Shown: positions 8,313 to 16,985, numbered from the stretch's first letter. The stretch is 64,000 bases of DNA from Streptomyces roseoverticillatus (GCF_000719265.1 NZ_JOFL01000012.1:1-64000); one strand, 5' to 3'. The notes: generated by a model not told the origin, from the letters alone. Translations and numbers: made by a program.

Positions 8313-9872
8313 CTATCGTCGGATGCCGGTCGCGAACGGCAGGGTGTTGACGAAGGCCCGGTGGTGCTCGCGGTCGCACCACTCCAGCTTCAGGTAGCTC
8401 TTGCCGGCCGAGGCTCTTATGGTCCGCTTGTCGCGCGCGAGCGCTTCCGGCGAGCGCGACGACACCGTGATGTACCCGACGAGGTTGACCCCGGCCGCGC
8501 CGCTGGCGAGGTCCTCGCCGCGCTGGTCGACCCGGGAGTGGTGGGCGACGTCGCGCGGGTCGACGACGCGGTTCATCTTGGCGGCGCGGGAGGCGTCCGC
8601 GTCGTCGTTGGTCTTCTCCGTCAGCATGCGCTCGATGGCCACGTCCGTCGGCTCCAGGTCCATGCAGACCGCGACCGTACGGATCACGTCCGGGGTGTGG
8701 ACGAGGAGCGGCGCGAGGAAGTTGACGCCCACCGGGGTCATGGGCCATTCCTTCACCCAGGCGGTGGAGTGACACCAGGGTGCGCGGGTTGACGACTCGC
8801 GGGTCTTCGCCTGGAGGTAGGTGGGCTCCATGGCGTCCAGCTCGGCCGGCCAGGCGTTGCGCTGCGTCATGGCCTGGATGTGGTCGATGGGGTGGTCCGG
8901 GTCGTACATGGAGTGGACCAGGGAGGACAGCCGGCCCTGGCCGAGCGGCTGGCGGACCCGGATGTCGGCCTCGGCGAGCCGCGCGCAGATGTCGGTCAGC
9001 TCGCGCGCCATGACGACCGCGAGGCCACCGTCGCGGTCCAGCCTGCGCTTGGCGCCGTCGTGGCGGGAGGCGCGCGCGATGGCGTTGGCCTCGGCGGCCA
9101 GCTCGCGCGTGTAGTGCATGCAGGCGACGAGGTAGGCGCGGTGCTGCTCGGAGGAGGTCGACACCATCGACTGCAGCTGGTCGTAGGACTCCTTGAGCCA
9201 CTGCGGGGAGCCGGCGTCGCCGCGCCGCTCGACGTCCTTGGCGTGGGCGTCGGGGTCGGCGGGGAGCGTGCGGGCGAGCATCTGGATGCGCGTCACGTAG
9301 CCGTCGCCGTTGGCGACGTGCTTGAGGAGCGTGCCGAACCGGTCGACCAGCGCCTCCTGGTCCTCGGAGTCGCGCAGGCCCACGCCGGGGCCCTCGATCT
9401 CGATGGCGGCGGTGACCGTGCGGCGGTCGGCGTGCAGCAGGACGGCGATCTCGTCGGGGCCGAAGGGCGCCGCGAGCCAGTTGATCCGCCCGATGCCCGG
9501 CGGCGGGCCGACCTCGATCTCGCGGCCGTCCATGCGCGTGCCCGCCTCGGCGGCCGCGGACCGGTAGGCGGTGCCGCGGCGCAGGGTGCGCTTGAACGAG
9601 CGGTTGATTTCGAACCACTTGTAGAACGTGCGGCCCTTGTACGGGACGTACACGGCGGCCAGCGCCAGCATGGGGAACCCGGTGAGCGTGACGATCCGCA
9701 GCGGCAGGACGGGCACGAGCAGGCCGCACATCATGCCGAGGAACGCCCCGGCGATGATCAGCGCGATCTCTCCGGTCTCCCGGTTCTTGCCGACGACCGC
9801 GTTGGGGCGCGCGCGGCCGATCAGATACGTACGGCGGGCCGCGACCGGCTGGGACTGGGCCTGGATCGTCAA
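8313..9872 (-). CDS. SCO6880-family protein: PrgI/VirB3-like membrane anchor plus VirB4 N-terminal domain
   Basis: The 519-residue protein resembles the actinobacterial SCO6880 family. Residues 1-80 carry a hydrophobic pair (about 36-70) like the VirB3/PrgI membrane anchor; the rest resembles the N-terminal domain of VirB4 and has no P-loop. It most likely complexes with the ATPase encoded immediately downstream. The start is a TTG at 9872, chosen because AGGAGG lies 9 bases upstream and the codon overlaps the upstream stop in a TTGA arrangement, so translation is coupled. Specific function is inferred from family and order only. Confidence 0.85.
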   Translation of the reverse strand: MTIQAQSQPVAARRTYLIGRARPNAVVGKNRETGEIALIIAGAFLGMMCGLLVPVLPLRIVTLTGFPMLALAAVYVPYKGRTFYKWFEINRSFKRTLRRGTAYRSAAAEAGTRMDGREIEVGPPPGIGRINWLAAPFGPDEIAVLLHADRRTVTAAIEIEGPGVGLRDSEDQEALVDRFGTLLKHVANGDGYVTRIQMLARTLPADPDAHAKDVERRGDAGSPQWLKESYDQLQSMVSTSSEQHRAYLVACMHYTRELAAEANAIARASRHDGAKRRLDRDGGLAVVMARELTDICARLAEADIRVRQPLGQGRLSSLVHSMYDPDHPIDHIQAMTQRNAWPAELDAMEPTYLQAKTRESSTRAPWCHSTAWVKEWPMTPVGVNFLAPLLVHTPDVIRTVAVCMDLEPTDVAIERMLTEKTNDDADASRAAKMNRVVDPRDVAHHSRVDQRGEDLASGAAGVNLVGYITVSSRSPEALARDKRTIRASAGKSYLKLEWCDREHHRAFVNTLPFATGIRR

Positions 9873-11191
9873 CTCCGCTCACCTCCTGTGTTGCTGCGGT
9901 TCTGGGCACGCGGCGCGGGACGGGTGGCGGAATTGCCGCTTCCGTTGCCCCTGTTGTCGCCGGTGCGGGCGGGGGGCCGGGTGCTGTGGGCGGCGACTCC
10001 GCCCGCCACGGCGTCGGCGGGCCGGTGCTGCTGGCCGCCCCCCGAGCCGCCGGAGCCGCGGGCGCTGTGGGCGGTGATGCCCTGCTTGACCAGGGCGGCG
10101 GGGGAGGAGATCACTGCGGCCGCCTGGCGCGACGCCGCGTCGTTGCTGGCGCTGCGGGTGCTGACGATCTCATCGCCGAAGCCGGGCACGAAGCGGTAGA
10201 TCATCGCGCTGGCGAAGATGGCCAGGATGATGATCGCCAGCCCCGAGACGACGGCCGAGAAGGAGTCCGGCCCCTTGCCGGAGGACAGCGCTCCGGCGAG
10301 GCCCAGCACGACCACGATGATCGGCTTGACCAGGATCACCGCGATCATGATGCCCGCCCAGCGGCGGACGTGCTTCCACATGTTCTTGTCGACCAGGCCC
10401 GCGTAGACGGCGGTGCCGAGGAGCGCGCCGGCGTAGAGGAGAGCGGCCCGGATCACCAGCTCCAGCCAGAGGACGCCCGCGGCGAGCACGGAGACCAGGG
10501 ACACGACGATCAGCATGATCGGGCCGCCGCCGATGCCGGTGCCCTTCTTGAGGGCGTCCGCGAAACCACCGAAGAAGGCGTCGTTGTTGGCGTTGGTGCC
10601 GCTGGCGATCGCCTGCGTGACGGCGTCGGTGGCCGAGACGAGCGTGTAGAGGATGAGCGGGGTGAAGGCCGAGGCCAGCACGGTCAGCCAGAGGAAGCCG
10701 ACGGCCTCGGTGAACGCCTCGGTGAACGGCACGCCGCGGACGGCGCGCTTGGCGACGGCCAGCAGCCAGAGCACGAGGGTGAGCACGGTGGAGGCGGCGA
10801 ACACCACGGCGTACTGGCGCAGGAAGGCGGCGTTGGTGAAGTCCACGTTGCCGGTGGCCTCGACGGCGCCGGACAGCTTGTGGACGATCCAGGACGCGGC
10901 TTCGCCGCAGCCCTTGGCGAGGGAGGCGAGGGGGTCCAGGGCGGTCTGGGGGTCGGGCGGGGAGTTCGACGTGCCCTTGTCGCCGGTGCAGATGTCCTTC
11001 GCCTGGCCCACGATGAGATCGCAGGGGCTCTTGTCGCCGCCCCGGCTGGGGCTGGACGAAGGGGCCGGTGAGGTGGACGGCGACGGAGGGGTGGGCGCTG
11101 CGAGAGCCTTCGAGGCCAGTGCGGTCACTGCCACCTGGGCGGACACAACTGCGGCTGTCAGGGAGAGGGCGCGGCGGCGGCTACCTGGCAT
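9869..11191 (-). CDS. VirB6/TrbL-like polytopic membrane protein
   Basis: The 440-residue protein has a signal peptide (about residues 1-33, ending near ALAAPT) and a low-complexity Ser/Pro spacer. A periplasmic segment with three cysteines follows, and then six or more membrane helices between about residues 125 and 340. The C-terminal tail is hydrophilic and Gly/Ser/Arg-rich. This layout is typical of the VirB6/TrbL inner-membrane channel component. Start ATG 11191 has GGAGGG seven bases upstream and overlaps the preceding gene by 11 bases; the stop overlaps the next gene by 4. Confidence 0.8.
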   Translation of the reverse strand: MPGSRRRALSLTAAVVSAQVAVTALASKALAAPTPPSPSTSPAPSSSPSRGGDKSPCDLIVGQAKDICTGDKGTSNSPPDPQTALDPLASLAKGCGEAASWIVHKLSGAVEATGNVDFTNAAFLRQYAVVFAASTVLTLVLWLLAVAKRAVRGVPFTEAFTEAVGFLWLTVLASAFTPLILYTLVSATDAVTQAIASGTNANNDAFFGGFADALKKGTGIGGGPIMLIVVSLVSVLAAGVLWLELVIRAALLYAGALLGTAVYAGLVDKNMWKHVRRWAGIMIAVILVKPIIVVVLGLAGALSSGKGPDSFSAVVSGLAIIILAIFASAMIYRFVPGFGDEIVSTRSASNDAASRQAAAVISSPAALVKQGITAHSARGSGGSGGGQQHRPADAVAGGVAAHSTRPPARTGDNRGNGSGNSATRPAPRAQNRSNTGGERS

Positions 11192-12014
11192 AAGTGAACC
11201 CTCCGTACCCGTTGACCGCGTTGGTGATCTCGTCGGCGCTCGAAGCGCGGAGGTCGCCGCTGACCGGCGCGGGCCCCTGCTTCTGCTCGGACGAGGTGAG
11301 CTTCCAGTCGTCGTTCGTCCAGCGGAGCTTCTCGGTGACCGTGAACCAGGTCTGGGCGACCGGCTTGGTCGATCCCTCGCCGGCGATGCCCACCAGGCCG
11401 GTGCACCACACCTCGACGGTGGCCTCGGCCTCGTTGAAGGCCGTGGACTTCGTGCCGACGGGGATGGTGCGCGAGACGAACGTCTGTCCCTTGGGGGCCG
11501 AGCCGTCGTCGTTGAGGCCGAGGCTCTTGAGGAAGCCGGCGTTGTAGGCCTGGTCCAGCTTGCTCTGGAGGTCGCGCGCGGTGTCCGGCGTGTGGATGGC
11601 GTCCACGATGGCATGCCGTGACGCCTTCTCGAACATCCCGTCGCCGCCCAGCGCCACGGCGAAGTTCGCGGCCGCGGACTGCGATCCCTGCTGCGTACGG
11701 GCAAAACCGGAAGCGATCCCCCCGGTCTTCCCCCCCACCGGCTTCACCCCCGAAGGGGCCGTCGCCTCCGCGCTGACCTTGTCCCCGCTCTTCTCCGAGT
11801 CGTCCGAGCCGGACCCGCCGCCTCTGCTGGCGAAGGCGATGGCCGCGATGAGCAGCACGACGACGCCCACGACCGTGATCAGATTCCGGCTGGGCATTCC
11901 GGCGCGGGCGCCGCCTCTGCCGCGGCGGGGCGCGTACGGATCGCCCTCGCCCTCCGGCAGCCGGGTGCGGGTCAGACCGTGGTCCTCGTCGTAGCCGTCC
12001 TCACCGAGACTCAT
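11181..12014 (-). CDS. VirB8/TcpC-like single-pass membrane protein
   Basis: The 277-residue protein has a charged cytoplasmic N-terminus, one membrane helix (about residues 44-62, NLITVVGVVVLLIAAIAF) and an exported C-terminal domain of about 170 residues (WFTVTEKLRWTNDDWKL). Size, topology and position between VirB6-like and pilin-like genes fit a VirB8-type assembly factor, although the fold cannot be proven by eye. The ATG at 12014 was chosen; a GTG at 12023 is also in frame but sits only 2 bases from the GAGGGG element. It is translationally coupled to the next gene. Confidence 0.75.
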   Translation of the reverse strand: MSLGEDGYDEDHGLTRTRLPEGEGDPYAPRRGRGGARAGMPSRNLITVVGVVVLLIAAIAFASRGGGSGSDDSEKSGDKVSAEATAPSGVKPVGGKTGGIASGFARTQQGSQSAAANFAVALGGDGMFEKASRHAIVDAIHTPDTARDLQSKLDQAYNAGFLKSLGLNDDGSAPKGQTFVSRTIPVGTKSTAFNEAEATVEVWCTGLVGIAGEGSTKPVAQTWFTVTEKLRWTNDDWKLTSSEQKQGPAPVSGDLRASSADEITNAVNGYGGFTYAR

Positions 12015-12151
12015 AGCGCGCACGTCCCCTCATACGTCGTCGCTGCTGTGGCACCCGCATATGACGGTAGCGGCGTGAGGGGATTCCCGGGGGAGGAGGA
12101 CGAGGGGGTGTGAGGGGGCATCAGGTGGCAGCCTCGGGTGCGGGGGGTCGC

Positions 12152-12460
12152 TCAGACGGCCATGCCGTAGACGATGGTGAACAGGGTGCCGAGCGAACCG
12201 ATGATGAAGACGCCCGTCAGCCCGGCGACGATCAGGCCCTTGCCCTGCTCCGCGCTGAAGGTGTCGCGCAGGGCCGTGGCACCGATCCGCTGTTTCGCCG
12301 CGCCCCAGATCGCGATGGCGAGGCACAGGAGGATCGCCACGGCCATGATGACCTCGATCATCACGCGAGCCTCGTTGCCCAGGCTACCGAACGGCCCCCA
12401 GTTGGGGGCGATTCCGCCAATAATGGTGTTGATGTCGCCCTTGCCGGCCGCCAAAAACAT
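12152..12460 (-). CDS. Small two-helix membrane protein, VirB2-pilin-like candidate
   Basis: The protein of about 102 residues has two hydrophobic helices (about residues 35-55 and 76-98) joined by a short basic loop (AAKQRIGATALRDTF). This is the hairpin topology of VirB2/TrbC pilins. It is the first gene of the T4SS-like operon; 137 bases separate it from the VirB8-like gene. The ATG at 12460 has GGTGAG six bases upstream; a TTG at 12466 with AAGGGG is an equally credible start. No signal peptide is obvious. The pilin role is inferred from topology and neighbours. Confidence 0.72.
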   Translation of the reverse strand: MFLAAGKGDINTIIGGIAPNWGPFGSLGNEARVMIEVIMAVAILLCLAIAIWGAAKQRIGATALRDTFSAEQGKGLIVAGLTGVFIIGSLGTLFTIVYGMAV

Positions 12461-12466
12461 GTGCAA

Positions 12467-12826
12467 CTCACCGCCCCTTATGGGTTGTTGTCAACACCCT
12501 CACCGCTGGGTAAAGGTCAGGACCTATCTTCGCCGAAGATCGCGCCTCGGCATGTCGACTTGGCGGCATTTCTTGGCGGAACTCGTACGCATGCTCCCCG
12601 TGGGGCCCTGACCTGCGACGCAGGGTGATGTCAGTGGGTGCTTCTAAGGTGACTCTGTGTATCACGGGCGTGGACGCCGGGCAACGTTCGGCGGGATGGG
12701 GGGTCACGGGGATGTACGGGCGAGAGTCTGTTCGGTCGGTACGCTGTCCCGAGCGCCGTCCGGGCGCCGATCGCGCCCCTGGGCCGTCGGGCCGGCCCGC
12801 GCGCCACGGGGGCATCGAGATCAAGG
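12467..12826. other. Divergent intergenic region between the T4SS-like operon and the kinase gene
   Basis: These 360 bases must hold the promoters of both the leftward secretion operon and the rightward kinase. I see a TTGACA-like hexamer on the minus strand at about 12489-12494 without a convincing -10 at the right distance. There is a short inverted repeat AGGTC-AG-GACCT at 12514-12525. No credible small gene is visible. Confidence 0.4.
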
Positions 12827-14242
12827 GTGGTACGGGTGCTGGTTGCCGATCGCTACCGGCTGGAGGAACTGCTCGGCCGCGGTGGCATGGGCGAAGTCTG
12901 GCAGGCGCAGGACGAGGTGCTGGGCCGTCAGGTCGCCGTGAAGTTGCTGCTGGGCGACGACGGCGACGAATCCGCCGCCTCCCGCTTCCGGCTGGAGGCG
13001 CAGACCGCAGCGCGGCTGAATCACCCTCAGGTGGTCGCCGTCTACGACTTCGGATCCTGGGAAGGCCGCTTCTATCTGGTGATGGAGCTGGTCAGGGGCC
13101 CGAGCCTGGCCCAGGAGCTGTCCGCCCGCGGCCCGCTCGCCCCGCGCCGCGCGGCCCGGATCGCCGCGCAGTCCGCGGCCGGTCTCGCCGCGGCGCACCG
13201 CCAGGGCGTCGTCCACCGGGACATCAAGCCCGGCAATCTGATGGTCGACGCCGACGACACCCTGAAGATCGGCGACTTCGGCATCGCCCGGTTCGTGGAC
13301 GAGACCTCCGCCGCGCTGACCCGCGTCGGCCAGATCGTCGGCACGAGCACGTACCTCGCTCCGGAGCGGGCCCTGGGCAAGGTCGCCGGCCCCGCCTCGG
13401 ACGTCTACGCCCTGGGCTGCGTGCTCTACCAGCTCCTGGCCGGCCAGCCGCCCTTCTGGGCGGACAGCCCGACCGCCCTGCTCTACCTCCATGTGGACAC
13501 GCCCCCGGTGCCGCCCCGGCAGCACCGGGCGGATCTGCCGCCCGCCTTCGAGGCGTACCTGCTGCGGATGCTCGCGAAGAAGCCGGAGGACCGGCCGACC
13601 GCACAGGAGGCGGCCGACTGGTTCGCCGGGCCCTCCTGGGAGGAGCCGCCCCGTCCCGCACGGACGCCCATGCCGCAGCCGGTGTTCGGGTCTGCGCCCG
13701 CCGCGCCCGCAGGTGCGCCCGCCCGGCCGCCGGTGCCGCCGTCCATGCCGCCTGCCGCAGCCGTTCCCGGCGCCCTTGGGGCTCCCGGTGTCCCTGGGGC
13801 TCTTGGCGCCCCTGGTGTCCCGCCGGGCGTCCCGGCACCGGCACCGGTACCGGTACCGGCTGCCGCGGCACAGGGGCACCGCAGGTCCTCCGGTGGCGGC
13901 AGGGGCCCCCGGAGCTCTCACAGTGCCCAGAGTGCGGCCGGGCCCGGCGGCTTGGCTCCGGGTGGTGGAGGCAAGGGCATACGCAGCCCCAAGGTGCTGC
14001 TCAGCGTCGTGGCCGGCGCCGTGGCCTTCCTGGTGGCGGCGGTGATCGGCGCGTCCGTCTTCGGCGGCTCCGGCAGCGAGACGGGCTCGCAGCGGCCCGA
14101 GGCGCCGTCGACGGAATCCGCGGACCGCGCGCCGGGCGGGAACCCCGCGCCGCCGAAGGCCGTGCCGTCACCCTCCAAGAAGTCCAAGAGCAAGAAGAAG
14201 TCCAAGGACAAGGAAGGCAAGGACAAGGAAGACGACGACTGA
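12827..14242 (+). CDS. Membrane Ser/Thr protein kinase (PknB-like)
   Basis: The 471-residue protein has a complete Hanks-type kinase domain (about residues 8-265). It shows the glycine loop LLGRGGMGEVW, Lys39 in VAVKLL, HRD at 130-132 (VVHRDIKPGN), DFG at 150-152 and a GTSTYLAPE activation-loop end. A Pro/Ala/Gly linker of about 120 residues includes collagen-like GAPGVPG repeats. One membrane helix follows (about 388-410), then a short exported tail rich in Lys and Asp with no PASTA domain. It is divergent from the T4SS-like operon and may regulate it, which is inference. GTG 12827 is used; GTG 12836 with AAGGG upstream is possible. Confidence 0.9.
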   Translation: MVRVLVADRYRLEELLGRGGMGEVWQAQDEVLGRQVAVKLLLGDDGDESAASRFRLEAQTAARLNHPQVVAVYDFGSWEGRFYLVMELVRGPSLAQELSARGPLAPRRAARIAAQSAAGLAAAHRQGVVHRDIKPGNLMVDADDTLKIGDFGIARFVDETSAALTRVGQIVGTSTYLAPERALGKVAGPASDVYALGCVLYQLLAGQPPFWADSPTALLYLHVDTPPVPPRQHRADLPPAFEAYLLRMLAKKPEDRPTAQEAADWFAGPSWEEPPRPARTPMPQPVFGSAPAAPAGAPARPPVPPSMPPAAAVPGALGAPGVPGALGAPGVPPGVPAPAPVPVPAAAAQGHRRSSGGGRGPRSSHSAQSAAGPGGLAPGGGGKGIRSPKVLLSVVAGAVAFLVAAVIGASVFGGSGSETGSQRPEAPSTESADRAPGGNPAPPKAVPSPSKKSKSKKKSKDKEGKDKEDDD

Positions 14243-14282
14243 GCCCGCGTCTGATCCCGCGTCGGCCGGGCCGCGGCCCGGC

Positions 14283-14489
14283 TCACGTCTCGGGGACGTC
14301 CACGAAGTGGTCGAACTCCCCGGCCCTGACGCCCAGGACGAAGGCGTCCCACTTGGCGGCCGTGGTGACCACCACTGTCTCGGGCTCGGTGTTCGTCCGG
14401 AGGTGCACGTCACCGTTCTCGGCGAAGGCGATCTCCAGGTACTCCGTCTCGTCGCCCTCGGTCACCGGGATCCAGTCCAGCTCCGGCAT
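14283..14489 (-). CDS. DUF397 domain protein
   Basis: The 68-residue protein is a single DUF397 domain: DWIPV at the start, the central strand region and the ending TTAAKWDAFVLGVRAGEFD. The ATG at 14489 has GAGGAGGGG just upstream. DUF397 proteins are usually encoded beside an XRE/DUF5753 regulator and act with it in developmental control. No such partner is adjacent here, so it is an orphan. It converges with the kinase gene and is divergent from the muramidase gene. Confidence 0.85.
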   Translation of the reverse strand: MPELDWIPVTEGDETEYLEIAFAENGDVHLRTNTEPETVVVTTAAKWDAFVLGVRAGEFDHFVDVPET

Positions 14490-14623
14490 TGCCCCTCCTC
14501 CTCGCCCGCCTCGCCGATCCCGCTCACCGTAACGCCTGACGGCGACGGGGCGGCACTGCACGCCTGTTGACGGATCGATACAAATTGCGGATACGCGACG
14601 GGTCGTTGGGGGAGGATTGCGGG

Positions 14624-15631
14624 GTGCGGAAGCTCTGGGTGGGCATGACGGTGGGCATCGCGATGTGCCTGTGCTTCATCGGGCTGCTCGTGATCGGCGT
14701 GTACACCGCCGCGTCGAACCTGCTCGGGGGCGGCGGCGGAGGCACCGTGGGCCTGGCCAAGGGCGCCGTGCCGGACCAATACCAGGCGCTCGTGCAGAAG
14801 TGGGGCAATCTGTGCCCCGCCCTCAACCCCGCGATCCTCGCCGCGCAGATCTACTCGGAGAGCGCCTGGAACCCGAAGGCCGTGAGCCCGGCGGACGCGC
14901 GCGGGATAGCCCAGTTCATTCCGGGCACGTGGGACGCCCACGCGATCGACGCCAACGGCGACGGCAGGAAGGACATATGGGATCCGCAGGACGCGATCCC
15001 CTCCGCGGCCGTCTACGACTGCGAGCTCTCCAAGTACGTCAAGGGCGTCCCCGGCGATCTGTCGGACAACATGCTCGCGTCGTACAACGCGGGCTCGTAC
15101 GCGGTCATCCAGCACGGCGGCATCCCGCCGTACCGCGAGACGCAGGGGTACGTGCGCTCGATCCGCACGCTGGAGAAGAGCTTCGCCCGGCCCGTCGGCA
15201 GGGTCGCGCCCTCCCGGCAGGCCGCCGGGGCGATCTACTACGCCCAGGAGAAGCTCGGCACGCCCTACCTGTGGGGCGGCGACGGCACCGCCGCGGACAA
15301 CGGCCGCTTCGACTGCTCGGGCCTCACCAAGGCCGCGTACGAATCGGTGGGCATCACCCTGCCCCGCGTGGCCAACGACCAGTGGAACGCGGGCCCGCAC
15401 CCCAAGCGGGACGAGCTGATCCCGGGCGACCTCGTGTTCTTCGCCACCGACCTGAAGGACCCGCGCTCCATCCACCACGTGGGCATCTACGTGGGCGGCG
15501 GGCAGATGATCAACGCCCCCTACACCGGGGCCGTGATCCGCTTTGACAAGATCGACATGCCGGACTACATCGGGGCCACCCGCGTGACCCAGGATGGCGC
15601 GAAAGCGCTGCTCGCGGGAAGCACCGCATGA
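14624..15631 (+). CDS. Bifunctional lytic transglycosylase-like / NlpC-P60 cell-wall hydrolase (VirB1/CwlT-like)
   Basis: The 335-residue protein has an N-terminal membrane anchor (about residues 4-30). A lysozyme-like transglycosylase domain follows (about 50-185), with probable catalytic Glu79 in IYSESAWNP and the GIAQFIPGTW motif. The C-terminal NlpC/P60 domain (about 198-330) has Cys231 in FDCSGLT and His285 in HHVGIYVGG. The pairing matches CwlT-type enzymes of Gram-positive conjugative elements, which open peptidoglycan for the type IV channel. The GTG at 14624 has GGAGG eight bases upstream. Confidence 0.88.
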   Translation: MRKLWVGMTVGIAMCLCFIGLLVIGVYTAASNLLGGGGGGTVGLAKGAVPDQYQALVQKWGNLCPALNPAILAAQIYSESAWNPKAVSPADARGIAQFIPGTWDAHAIDANGDGRKDIWDPQDAIPSAAVYDCELSKYVKGVPGDLSDNMLASYNAGSYAVIQHGGIPPYRETQGYVRSIRTLEKSFARPVGRVAPSRQAAGAIYYAQEKLGTPYLWGGDGTAADNGRFDCSGLTKAAYESVGITLPRVANDQWNAGPHPKRDELIPGDLVFFATDLKDPRSIHHVGIYVGGGQMINAPYTGAVIRFDKIDMPDYIGATRVTQDGAKALLAGSTA

Positions 15632-15836
15632 ACGCTCCGGAACGAACTGCGACGATGGGTCACCCTTCCATAACGTCCTGGTGATCATTGGGAGAAGAGT
15701 GGAACGCCCGGCCGGAGTGGCGCGTTCCATTGGGAGTGGGAAAGCAGCGCCACTGAGCGGGGGCTACAGCGACGCACGGACCACGGGGGTCGGCAACTGG
15801 ACGTAGCGACAGGCGACAGATAAGGGGCCACGGCAC

Positions 15837-16568
15837 ATGGCTGGACTCGCGATGGGCTATCCCATGCCGCAGGCCAGGGGCGGGAACCCCGACACCAGCA
15901 CGCTGTACGACATCAACGGCCTTGCCAAGGACGCCCCCGGCTGGCTCGACCGCACCATGGAGTTCGTCGGCGAGTACGGGATCGTTCTCGGCCTCGCCGT
16001 CCTCATGGTCCTCGCCTGGTGGAGCCTGCGCCGCCGGCCGGACGCCCCGGCCGCGGTCGCCGCGCTGCTCTGGGCGCCGCTCGCCGCCGGCCTCGCCCTG
16101 CTCGTCAACGTCCCGATCCGCGGCTTCGTCAAGCGGCCCAGGCCCTTCATGGACCACACCGGCCTGGAAGTGCTGGTCAAGGGCAAGACCGACTACTCCT
16201 TCGTCAGCGACCACGCGACGCTGACGATGGCCATCGGCGTGGCCCTCTTCGTCGCCAACCGCAAGTACGGGCTGATCGGAATCGGCCTCGCCTTCCTCGA
16301 AGGCTTCTGCCGCGTCTACATGGGCGTGCACTATCCGACGGACGTGATTGGCGGCCTCGCCCTGGGCACGGCGGTCGCGCTGCTGCTGGCGCCGCTCGCG
16401 ATGATGGCCCTGACCCCGCTCACGCGGGCGGTCGCCCGCACGCGGGCGGCTTGGCTCGTCCGGGCGGCCGGGCCGGTTGTGGCTGCGCCGCCGCCTCTCG
16501 TCGCGGCCGAGGCCGCCGAGGCGGGGCGGGAGACGCCCCGGCACCGGGACAACGACCTCGCGGCGTAG
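15837..16568 (+). CDS. PAP2-family membrane phosphatase
   Basis: The 243-residue protein has about five or six membrane helices and the three phosphatase motifs: KRPRPF, the SDHA variant of PSGH (SFVSDHATLT), and RVYMGVHYPTDVIGG with the catalytic His/Asp pair. The family dephosphorylates lipid pyrophosphates such as undecaprenyl diphosphate; the substrate is not proven. The start has AAGGGG upstream. It lies 205 bases after the muramidase gene on the same strand. Confidence 0.88.
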   Translation: MAGLAMGYPMPQARGGNPDTSTLYDINGLAKDAPGWLDRTMEFVGEYGIVLGLAVLMVLAWWSLRRRPDAPAAVAALLWAPLAAGLALLVNVPIRGFVKRPRPFMDHTGLEVLVKGKTDYSFVSDHATLTMAIGVALFVANRKYGLIGIGLAFLEGFCRVYMGVHYPTDVIGGLALGTAVALLLAPLAMMALTPLTRAVARTRAAWLVRAAGPVVAAPPPLVAAEAAEAGRETPRHRDNDLAA

Positions 16569-16985
16569 GCCCTTCCGGCGGATCGGGGGGTACGCACCCG
16601 GTGCGGGCAGCTTCGGGTTCCGCCGGACCCTCGCCGTCGTGGCCGGGCGCCGTTGCGGCGGGCTTGAGGGGCCGGGCCTCTCGGCCGGTGACCGATGCGC
16701 GCTGTTTGAGGGGCCGGGCCTCTCGGCCGGCGACCGTTGCGGCGGGCTTGAGGGGCGGGATCTCTCGGCCAGTGACCGTTGGGCCGCTGTTTGAGAGGCC
16801 GGGCCTCCCGGCTGGCGACCGTTGTGGCGGGCTTGAGGGGCCGGGCCTCTCGGCCAGTGACACCGGTCCGCCGCACTGCAGGCCGCAAGCCCCCCGCCGC
16901 CGCGGTGCGCAACCACCACGGCGAGGGTCCGGCGGAATACGCAGGCACCGGCACCGGCACGTACCGCGAGACAAAGCAGCGCGCG
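16569..16985. repeat. Tandem 42-bp repeat array inside a 25-bp inverted repeat, between convergent genes
   Basis: Five tandem copies of a unit of about 42 bp run from 16652 to 16862 (16652-16693, 16694-16735, 16736-16777, 16778-16820, 16821-16862). Each contains a core like TTGAGGGGCCGGGCCTCTCG with its own short dyad. The array is bracketed by inverted repeats at 16618-16642 and 16913-16937, whose shared core is a perfect 19-mer (TTCCGCCGGACCCTCGCCG and its complement). The region is non-coding between converging genes. A related bracketed element occurs at 54228-54361. Confidence 0.85.

Noticed and set aside
5161..9909. A continuous minus-strand open frame of 1582 codons
   Set aside because: Only its C-terminal 569 codons encode the VirD4-like protein. 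The rest runs antiparallel in frame-shifted register through two well-supported VirB4-related genes and has the Arg/Pro-rich composition of a GC-rich shadow frame.
16569..16985. CRISPR array
   Set aside because: The repeats are contiguous 42-bp units with no unique spacers, and no cas genes are present.
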